From: Clostridia bacterium
GTDB lineage: Bacteria > Bacillota > Clostridia > Oscillospirales > RGIG577
Assembly: GCA_017419325.1 (NCBI GenBank)
Contig: JAFOLN010000024.1
Coordinates: 1 to 5,663, forward strand
DNA: 5,663 bases
Direction: 5' to 3'
Part shown: in pieces, positions 1 to 4,820 of the stretch
Layout: each line of letters starts with the position of its first letter
How positions within the stretch are numbered: the stretch's first letter is position 1
Program-made: the position numbers and the translations under genes
Notes under the pieces: generated by a model
Databases searched by the model: none
What the model was told of the DNA's origin: nothing
What the model saw: the letters and a program-made list of their open reading frames with translations, nothing else

Positions 1-555
1 ATTCACCACCGCCAGCGCCGCCACCTTAAGCTTTCCGTATGACACGCCGTAAATGCCGAGCCCCGTCTTCATGGCGCGGTCCTTTCCCGCGAACTTTCCC
101 GCGATGCAGCCTGTGCCCGCGTCCACATTGCCCTCGGGGACGTCGCCCGTATGGGCGTTCTTTGCCGCCTCATAGCCCATCTTTTTGTCGGGATAGACAA
201 ATCCGCTCCCAACGGGCAGATCGAAAACGGACGCGCCCACCGTAAGCGGCACGCGAAACGGCCCCACCTTGTAGCCTATGCCCTTTTCGGCAAGATAAGC
301 CATCGCGCCGCCGCAGGCGTCAAGCCCGAAGGCGCTGCCGCCGGAGAACATGACGGCGTAGAGCTTTCTTTGAGCGCTGCCGGGCAAAAGAAGCCCTGTG
401 TCACGGGTGGCGGGCCCTCCGCCGCGAATGTCGCAGCCGCAGACCGCTCCCTCCTCGCAGATGATGACGGTGCAGCCCGTGGCATTCTCCCTGTCCTGCG
501 CGTGGCCCACCTTTATGCCGTCTATATCGGTTATTTTTATAAGCTTCTTTTCCAT
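1..555 (-). CDS. P1 family peptidase (DmpA / L-aminopeptidase-D-esterase family), partial: N-terminal 185 residues
   Basis: The frame stays open from an ATG at 553-555 to the left edge, so the C-terminal part is missing. Seen in the translation: an N-terminal I-D-G-I-K-V-G-H stretch (residues 11-18), A-T-G-C-T-V-I (25-31), R-G-G-G-P-A-T-R-D-T (44-53), S-G-G-S-A-F-G-L-D-A (71-80), G-N-V-D-A-G-T-G (142-149) and a closing A-L-A-V-V-N (180-185). These are the conserved blocks of the P1/DmpA family, N-terminal-nucleophile hydrolases that cut themselves into two chains and act as aminopeptidases or on beta-peptides and D-esters. Full members are around 320 residues; the self-cleavage site and its nucleophilic serine would lie beyond the window, so activity cannot be judged. 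No signal peptide is visible, suggesting a cytoplasmic enzyme. The start has a GAGGG ribosome site at 560-564. It follows the dehydrogenase gene by 31 bases and probably shares its transcript. The family call is firm; the substrate is unknown. Confidence 0.93.
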   Translation of the reverse strand, partial: MEKKLIKITDIDGIKVGHAQDRENATGCTVIICEEGAVCGCDIRGGGPATRDTGLLLPGSAQRKLYAVMFSGGSAFGLDACGGAMAYLAEKGIGYKVGPFRVPLTVGASVFDLPVGSGFVYPDKKMGYEAAKNAHTGDVPEGNVDAGTGCIAGKFAGKDRAMKTGLGIYGVSYGKLKVAALAVVN

Positions 556-586
556 AAAACCCTCATACCCGCCTTGAATGTATTGT

Positions 587-1306
587 TTAAAGCCTCATGC
601 CGCCGTTTACGTTTATAAGCTCGCCCGTCACATATGTGGACAGATCCGACGCCAAAAAGAGCACCGCGTTGGCTATCTCCGAAGGCTCGGCAAGCCTTCC
701 CAGCATCGTCGTGCCTTTTATCTTCTCAAGGATATCGGGCGGCACGGTCTTCATCATGTCGGTCATGGTATATCCCGGGGCTATGGCGTTCACGCGCACG
801 TTCCCGCCCTTCATGGAAAACTCCTTCGCCCAGCTTTTCGTCATGCCCACGACGCCCGCCTTCGTGGCGGCGTAATTAGACTGACCCACGTTTCCGAACA
901 CGCCCACAACGGACGATATGTTTATTATCGAGCCCGATTTTTGCTGCTGCATGGCGGGGCCCACAAGGCGCGTAAGGTTCCATGTGCCCTTTAAGTTTAC
1001 GGCAACGACGCGGTCGAACTGCTCCTCCGTCATCTTTTTTGTCATGGCGTCCACCGTTATGCCCGCGCAGTTTACAAGGATGTCGATGCGCTCAAGCCTT
1101 GTCACAATCTCGCCGTACACCTGCTCGCAGTCCCCGGTGCTCGACACGTCGAGCTTTAAATAAACGATGTCGCCGCTTAGGGGCTCCGCGGGCTCCGATA
1201 TGTCAAGACCCACTACCTTTGCGCCGTTTTTAAGAAATACCTCGCATATAGCCCTTCCTATACCCTTCGCGGCTCCCGTTACCACCGCCGTTTTTCCTTT
1301 TAGCAT
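587..1306 (-). CDS. fabG: FabG-like short-chain dehydrogenase/reductase (3-oxoacyl-ACP reductase family)
   Basis: A complete 239-residue classical SDR, the usual FabG length. Seen: nucleotide-binding T-G-A-A-K-G-I-G (residues 10-17), N-C-A-G (79-82), and the catalytic set N104, S132, Y145 and K149 in the S-N-Y-A-A-T-K context, followed by the P-G-Y-T segment (177-180) and the C-terminal V-T-G-E-L-I-N-V-N-G-G-M (226-237). The family reduces 3-oxoacyl-ACP in fatty acid synthesis, but many relatives act on other keto or hydroxy substrates. The second beta strand ends in G-L-D-I-S with Asp35; an acidic residue there usually signals NAD(H) rather than NADP(H) preference, which would be unlike housekeeping FabG. 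No fab, acpP or acc genes lie beside it, so the symbol reflects family resemblance rather than proven pathway. The ATG is supported by AGGTGA at 1311-1316, and a strong promoter lies about 60 bases upstream. The downstream partner is the P1 peptidase gene. Confidence 0.9.
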   Translation of the reverse strand: MLKGKTAVVTGAAKGIGRAICEVFLKNGAKVVGLDISEPAEPLSGDIVYLKLDVSSTGDCEQVYGEIVTRLERIDILVNCAGITVDAMTKKMTEEQFDRVVAVNLKGTWNLTRLVGPAMQQQKSGSIINISSVVGVFGNVGQSNYAATKAGVVGMTKSWAKEFSMKGGNVRVNAIAPGYTMTDMMKTVPPDILEKIKGTTMLGRLAEPSEIANAVLFLASDLSTYVTGELINVNGGMRL

Positions 1307-1310
1307 TTTC

Positions 1311-1316
1311 TCACCT
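1311..1316 (-). promoter_or_regulatory. Ribosome binding site of the FabG-like gene
   Basis: On the minus strand this reads AGGTGA, four bases before the ATG at 1304-1306. It fixes the start that places the T-G-A-A-K-G-I-G motif at the position normal for the family. The site lies partly inside one copy of a 12-base direct repeat (1313-1324). Confidence 0.75.
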
Positions 1317-1366
1317 GTCTTTATGCTTCGGGTATGCCCCCGATATGTGTATTTTTCTTAAAATAG

Positions 1367-1395
1367 ATTATATATTATCGCATAATCCGCGTCAA
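1367..1395 (-). promoter_or_regulatory. Sigma-A type promoter for the dehydrogenase-peptidase operon
   Basis: Read on the minus strand: -35 box TTGACG at 1390-1395, a 17-base spacer at 1373-1389, and a perfect TATAAT -10 box at 1367-1372. Transcription would start near 1359, giving a leader of about 50 bases before the dehydrogenase ATG. The leader could form a small 5-bp hairpin (TCGGG at 1328-1332 with CCCGA at 1339-1343). The match to consensus is strong enough that the pair of genes downstream is probably expressed independently of the large ATP-grasp gene. Confidence 0.83.
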
Positions 1396-1401
1396 GCGCG
1401 G
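1387..1401. repeat. Inverted repeat CCGCG-N5-CGCGG overlapping the -35 box
   Basis: CCGCG at 1387-1391 and CGCGG at 1397-1401 are perfect inverted arms around a 5-base centre, and the -35 box (1390-1395) lies within them. It could be an operator half-site pair, or a GC-rich hairpin near the 3' end of the ATP-grasp transcript. It is not a convincing intrinsic terminator, because no T-run follows it on the minus strand. It could also be chance. Confidence 0.35.
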
Positions 1402-1439
1402 GCGGCGGCGTCTCCTTTTTTACATCAAATGACCTGTCT

Positions 1440-4010
1440 TTATATTGTTATAAGAAGATGCTCGTTTTTTATATCGTTAAATAGCCTGCAGCCGCACCCG
1501 CTCACATCGTATACGGCGACGATTTCTTCAAGTCCGCTTTCTTCGTCGATCTCCCCCAGTATGCTTTTAAGCTCCCTGAGCTTTTCGGGGGCAAAATGAA
1601 GTGTTTTTTCGTTGTTGAAGACCGCGGTATACAAAATCTCCGCCTCGACCAGATCCTGAAAGAAATGACTGCCGTAAGAGAGCTCGGGATTGTAGCCCGC
1701 CCTCGATTCCTCCATTTCGCACACAACGTCAAATTCGCTTATTTCCGCAAACGAAGTCGGCACGCCCAGCTCCGGCGACGAAGTGCCTACTCTTCCCGGC
1801 ACCATAAGCATCATATGCTTTCCCATATTGCGGTAATGCCAGTTTATCCTGCCTATCATTTTTGCGACCGACGCTTTCTCCCGGTAAGGCATATTATAAT
1901 ACGCGACGGGATCGACGTATACGATAATATCGAGCTTTGAGGCCTTTGAAAGCCCCATTGAAGCGCCCCTGCTTTCAAGAAGGATATTCTCCTTCGGTAT
2001 ATCCGAGGGTACTGTTATTCCCGCCCTGTCGCTTATGACCTGAAGCGGTCTGCACTGCAGAAGGTCTATTGAATATTCGCCGTCATCGGAAACATTTATG
2101 GTGAACTCCGTATCGACGGGATATTCATACTCGTCCTGTATGCGCCTGAGCATCCTTTGCATACGGGACATAAGGGTTTTGTTGCTTACAAGCCCGTGGC
2201 ACGAGATAAACGTGGATGAAACCGTTCGCCCCATTTCACGAAGCCTGCTTTCCGCCTCAAAGTCATGCTCAAGCAGTATTGCTTTCAGATATTCGGGCAT
2301 CTCCGGCTCAATCGTCCTAAGCGGCAGGCGCTCCAGCTCATGCACGGACGTATTCATTACTTCTACTCTGCCCTGTGAGAACTTATGCCTCTCTGCGTCG
2401 CTTGAATATATCGTTTTTTCAGGCATATCAAGGCTTACAAGCCTCGGATATGAGCCCTCTGTCCTGTCAACGGCAGAGGTGCCGAGCCCCATAACGAGGC
2501 GGAGCATCCCCGCAGACTGGTCGGAGCTTTTAAGAAAGCTGTACGGACTGTACGAATATCCTACTCCGGCCGCGCATGGCATATAATACGTTCCGTAATA
2601 GGAGCCCGATACACGCTGCACAAGCAGCGCCATCTGCTCGTCGCGCTTATCAAGTCCGCGGCGCTTTCTGTAATCAAGCGCGGACATGTTCATTGTACTT
2701 GCATAGACTGTCTTTATGGCATTTTCAAATTCAGAAAGGCGCTCCTCCGGCGCTCCTCTGTTGGCGCAGAATACCGACTCGTATTTTCCCGCAAAGGCAT
2801 TTCCGAAGCCGTCCTCGAGAATGCTGCTGGAACGGACGATATACGGATCCTGTCCGTAATACTCGATTATCCGGCTCAGCTGTCCGCGCATTTCATCGGA
2901 GAACCGTCCCTTCATTAGCTGACGCGCGAATTCGTCGGCCAGCGCGTAATACCCTTCCTCGGTTCGCTGTCTTATGCGCAGATCCCAGAAGTTGTTGTCC
3001 ACAATATACGTATAATAAACGTCGGAGCCTATGTAGAACGAATCGTGGGGTTCCAGCACCTCGTTTATATCCGGTTCCGTATTTCTTATTATAGCTCTCG
3101 CGAGGAGCATGCCGCAGGCTTTTCCGCCTATCATGCCCGTACCTATCATGTGATCCCTTACGCTGAAATAGTCCTCCGGGCAGAAATGCTTCTTCACCAT
3201 TTCACGAAGCTTAGTGTCCCGCGTCATCATAATGTTGCACATATTGGAGCACTGTTTTGAGATGTCCGCGCCGCTCTCATAGAGAATCTTTGCCCGTTTA
3301 AACGATCTGTCCCACGAGTCCATGAACTGCTCGTCCGCGGCGCGCTGAACATTGCCCAGGACCTGATAGAACCGGCTTGACTTTACGCCGTCAAGTATCG
3401 GTCTGAAATGCCCTGTCGCGGGCTCGTAGGTGTGGGGCAGGAACATTGTACCGGAGCTTCTGTTCCAGACCTTTTCGGGGCGCACATAGACGTTCTTTTT
3501 GTCGGAGTATACGTCAAGGAAAAGCTGTGTTGTATCAAGTATCTTGTTTATCGCGTGAACGGAATGCTTTCCTCTTATAATCGGGAAAAATGCGACCGTG
3601 TCCAGAATAAACAGAAACGGACATGTGACTCTGAAAAAGTTTCCCATCATAAGATCCGTCGCCCACATCGCCTGCAGCTCCGAAAGGCAGTCAAAAATGT
3701 AAAACGCGTCTTTTCCCTCGCGTTCTATGGCGTTGTGTATATCGACGGTAAAGGTCTCAAAGCGGTGAGAAAGCGGAACTTCAATCTTTTTTACCTCGGG
3801 ACAGTCGCATACGAGCGGCTCGTGACTTGCAAATCTGAAATAGATTATGTTCCTGCCGTCCGCTATCGCCTGTCTGAGATATGGCTCCATGAAGAGGCGA
3901 AACTCGGAGAGCTCGGAAACTCTCCATACAACGTTGTCGCCAAGCCTTATATTGTCAAGCGCGGCGTCCATTTCGGGTATTCCCGACAATATCCTTTCAA
4001 ATGCTGCCAT
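1440..4010 (-). CDS. PEP/pyruvate-binding (PPDK N-terminal ATP-grasp) protein with KaiC-like N-terminal domain
   Basis: A complete 856-residue protein in three parts. Residues 1-200 resemble a KaiC/RecA fold: S-G-I-P-E-M-D-A-A-L at 9-18, a Walker-B-like strand Y-I-F-D-C-L-S at 104-110, and a late I-L-D-T strand, but no G-x-x-x-x-G-K-T P-loop where one should be (about 24-35), so this part probably does not bind ATP in the usual way. Residues 285-660 carry the PPDK/PEP-synthase ATP-grasp signatures: I-G-G-K-A-C-G-M (294-301), R-S-S-S-I-L-E-D (393-400), F-A-G-K-Y-E-S-V (406-413), G-L-G-T-S-A-V-D-R (508-516) and L-Q-C-R-P-L (651-656). Residues 660-856 have G-R-V-G-T-S-S-P-E-L-G-V-P (739-751) and G-S-H-F-F-Q-D-L (780-787). 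The T-S-H-x-A phosphohistidine motif and the PEP/pyruvate barrel are absent, so it cannot be a complete dikinase or PEP synthase. It is soluble, with no signal peptide or membrane segment. The start has a GGGGAGG ribosome site seven bases upstream. The substrate is unknown; phosphoryl transfer or ATP-dependent regulation is inference. Confidence 0.88.
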   Translation of the reverse strand: MAAFERILSGIPEMDAALDNIRLGDNVVWRVSELSEFRLFMEPYLRQAIADGRNIIYFRFASHEPLVCDCPEVKKIEVPLSHRFETFTVDIHNAIEREGKDAFYIFDCLSELQAMWATDLMMGNFFRVTCPFLFILDTVAFFPIIRGKHSVHAINKILDTTQLFLDVYSDKKNVYVRPEKVWNRSSGTMFLPHTYEPATGHFRPILDGVKSSRFYQVLGNVQRAADEQFMDSWDRSFKRAKILYESGADISKQCSNMCNIMMTRDTKLREMVKKHFCPEDYFSVRDHMIGTGMIGGKACGMLLARAIIRNTEPDINEVLEPHDSFYIGSDVYYTYIVDNNFWDLRIRQRTEEGYYALADEFARQLMKGRFSDEMRGQLSRIIEYYGQDPYIVRSSSILEDGFGNAFAGKYESVFCANRGAPEERLSEFENAIKTVYASTMNMSALDYRKRRGLDKRDEQMALLVQRVSGSYYGTYYMPCAAGVGYSYSPYSFLKSSDQSAGMLRLVMGLGTSAVDRTEGSYPRLVSLDMPEKTIYSSDAERHKFSQGRVEVMNTSVHELERLPLRTIEPEMPEYLKAILLEHDFEAESRLREMGRTVSSTFISCHGLVSNKTLMSRMQRMLRRIQDEYEYPVDTEFTINVSDDGEYSIDLLQCRPLQVISDRAGITVPSDIPKENILLESRGASMGLSKASKLDIIVYVDPVAYYNMPYREKASVAKMIGRINWHYRNMGKHMMLMVPGRVGTSSPELGVPTSFAEISEFDVVCEMEESRAGYNPELSYGSHFFQDLVEAEILYTAVFNNEKTLHFAPEKLRELKSILGEIDEESGLEEIVAVYDVSGCGCRLFNDIKNEHLLITI

Positions 4011-4017
4011 AATAATA

Positions 4018-4024
4018 CCTCCCC
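4018..4024 (-). promoter_or_regulatory. Strong ribosome binding site of the ATP-grasp gene
   Basis: The minus strand reads GGGGAGG, seven bases before the ATG at 4008-4010. This near-perfect site and spacing support the chosen start, and therefore the completeness of the KaiC-like N-terminal part. Confidence 0.85.
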
Positions 4025-4031
4025 TTCAAAT

Positions 4032-4065
4032 AAAAAAGACGCCTCTCCTCAGGAGAAGCGTCTTT
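4032..4065 (-). terminator. Terminator-like hairpin at the 5' end of the ATP-grasp transcript
   Basis: Arms AAAGACGC (4035-4042) and GCGTCTTT (4058-4065) pair perfectly; after one mismatch, TCTCC (4044-4048) pairs with GGAGA (4052-4056) around a 3-base loop. Read on the minus strand the stem runs into a run of six T (4032-4037), the form of an intrinsic terminator. It sits between the leftward promoter and the ribosome binding site, starting only about four bases after the predicted transcription start, and no leftward gene lies upstream for it to close. It may be an attenuator, a 5' stabilising stem, or a block to stray leftward transcription. On the plus strand the following T-run is broken by GC, so it is weaker in that direction. 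Confidence 0.65.
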
Positions 4066-4075
4066 GCTTATTTAT

Positions 4076-4104
4076 ATTGTATTACGCGCATCCGTTTATG
4101 TCAA
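4076..4104 (-). promoter_or_regulatory. Sigma-A type promoter for the ATP-grasp gene
   Basis: On the minus strand: perfect -35 TTGACA at 4099-4104, a 17-base spacer at 4082-4098, and -10 TACAAT at 4076-4081. The start point would be an A near 4069. An AT-rich stretch lies upstream of the -35 box (about 4111-4130) and could act as an UP element. The promoter is close to consensus, which suggests a well-expressed gene unless the leader hairpin limits read-through. Confidence 0.85.
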
Positions 4105-4173
4105 GCGCTGTAAAATAATACATTTAAAAGTACGGGCAAGGCCAATTTCGAAAATAAACATGAGCTTACGCGG

Positions 4174-4185
4174 TTTTATATAAAA
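4174..4185. repeat. 12-base AT palindrome upstream of the queT promoter
   Basis: TTTTATATAAAA is a perfect palindrome, ending five bases before the queT -35 box and embedded in a looser GC-flanked inverted repeat (4169-4190). Its position fits an UP element for RNA polymerase or a repressor/activator site; nothing in the sequence decides between them. Confidence 0.35.
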
Positions 4186-4190
4186 AACGC

Positions 4191-4219
4191 TTGCCTTATG
4201 CGGGGTTTCGCGCTATAAT
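4191..4219 (+). promoter_or_regulatory. Sigma-A type promoter for queT (and probably galU)
   Basis: -35 TTGCCT at 4191-4196, a 17-base spacer at 4197-4213, and a perfect TATAAT at 4214-4219. Transcription would start at about 4224-4227, giving a 75-base leader that contains the riboswitch. The first bases of the transcript form a 6-bp hairpin, TAAGGC (4228-4233) with GCCTTA (4238-4243) and a 4-base loop. Confidence 0.85.
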
Positions 4220-4244
4220 ATTTATTCTAAGGCATTCGCCTTAA

Positions 4245-4290
4245 AAGTCAGTTCGCAAAATCCTGACTTAAAATAAAACTACGGAAAGGA
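4245..4290 (+). ncRNA. preQ1-I riboswitch in the queT leader
   Basis: A hairpin with arms AAGTCAG (4245-4251) and CTGACTT (4263-4269) encloses the loop TTCGCAAAATC, followed by an A-rich tail and then ACTACGGA. Stem, loop ending in C directly before the 3' arm, and A-rich tail is the layout of class I preQ1 aptamers; the loop resembles the UCGC-containing Thermoanaerobacter type. The loop bases TTCG (4252-4255) can pair with CGGA (4282-4285) to form the pseudoknot, and C4262 is the expected partner of the ligand. The pseudoknot ends beside the AAGGA ribosome site (4286-4290), and no terminator hairpin follows, so control of translation is the likely mode: bound preQ1 would hide the site and lower QueT synthesis. 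The downstream gene being queT is strong independent support. Confidence 0.88.
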
Positions 4291-4300
4291 AAACCAAATA

Positions 4301-4807
4301 ATGAAAACAAGAGACCTTGTGATAGGCGGGCTCATCGCCGCGGCATATCTTGCCCTGACGCTTGTGCTTGCGCCCATCTCCTACGGCCCCATCCAGTTTC
4401 GGGTGTCGGAGGCGCTGACGCTGCTTCCCCTCATATTCCCCCAGGCTGTACCGGGACTGTTCATCGGCTGCCTTCTGGCAAACATCTTCGGAGGCTACGG
4501 CGCGATAGACATAATCTGCGGCTCCGCCGCAACGCTCGTCGCCGCGATTCTCACGCGCTATATCGGAACGCACATAACTGCGCGCGCACCGAGGCTCATC
4601 CTCGGCGCATTCCCGCCGGTCATTGTGAACGCCTTAGTCATAGGCGCGATGCTTACTTATGTTGAGCTAAACAGAATAGAAGCGTCTTTGTTCCTTGTTA
4701 TAGGCTCGCAGATATTTATAAGCCAGGCAGGCGTGCTTTACATCATCGGCATACCGCTTGTAATAGCCCTTGAAAAGATAAATCAGAAATACGCTTTCGC
4801 AAAATAA
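4301..4807 (+). CDS. queT: QueT: substrate-binding (S) component of an ECF transporter for a queuosine precursor
   Basis: A complete 168-residue, very hydrophobic protein with about five or six membrane segments (roughly residues 6-27, 38-60, 67-88, 98-121 and 129-156). The block I-S-Y-G-P-I-Q-F-R-V-S-E-A-L (26-39), then P-G-L-F-I-G-C-L-L-A-N-I-F-G-G (51-65), is the signature of the QueT family (DUF988). Such S components bind a queuosine precursor, preQ1 or related, and work with a shared energising module of two ATPases and a T protein; none of these is in the window, so the module is presumably encoded elsewhere. The ATG follows AAGGA at 4286-4290, with a 10-base gap that is slightly long. 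The preQ1 riboswitch just upstream matches the substrate and indicates feedback control. galU follows after 13 bases, probably on the same transcript. Confidence 0.94.
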   Translation: MKTRDLVIGGLIAAAYLALTLVLAPISYGPIQFRVSEALTLLPLIFPQAVPGLFIGCLLANIFGGYGAIDIICGSAATLVAAILTRYIGTHITARAPRLILGAFPPVIVNALVIGAMLTYVELNRIEASLFLVIGSQIFISQAGVLYIIGIPLVIALEKINQKYAFAK

Positions 4808-4820
4808 CGGAGGACTTATC

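Larger units (their letters stand above)
1313..1443. repeat. 12-base direct repeat flanking the dehydrogenase promoter region
   Basis: The same 12 bases, acctgtctttat on the plus strand, occur at 1313-1324 and 1432-1443, 119 bases apart. One copy covers the ribosome binding site region of the dehydrogenase gene; the other overlaps the stop codon of the ATP-grasp gene. The repeat brackets almost the whole intergenic region, including the promoter. It may be the trace of a small duplication or insertion, or coincidence. Confidence 0.5.

Noticed and set aside
1418..1435. Start-stop mini-frame (ATG TAA) after an AGG on the minus strand downstream of the ATP-grasp stop
   Set aside because: An AGG about seven bases before ATG-TAA looks like a translated site, but it encodes one residue and arises from the direct repeat; nothing supports a function.
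1387..1439. Intrinsic terminator after the ATP-grasp gene
   Set aside because: The only stem in the gap (CCGCG-N5-CGCGG) lacks a following T-run on the minus strand, and the T/A-rich run near 1415-1420 is not preceded by a stem. I see no clear terminator.
1440..4010. Complete pyruvate phosphate dikinase or PEP synthase
   Set aside because: The ATP-grasp motifs are there, but the T-S-H-x-A histidine domain and the PEP/pyruvate barrel are missing and the N-terminal 280 residues are foreign to those enzymes. Naming it ppdK or ppsA would mislead.
4035..4075. Rightward terminator formed by the same hairpin as on the minus strand
   Set aside because: The downstream plus-strand sequence has only three T before GC interrupts, and no rightward gene lies upstream that would need terminating.
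3408..4118. 236-residue plus-strand open frame opposite the start of the ATP-grasp gene
   Set aside because: It is antisense to a clearly conserved protein, its translation has no recognisable motif, and it has no convincing ribosome site. It is a shadow frame, as are the plus-strand frames at 151-618, 578-994, 2098-2586 and 2576-3094.
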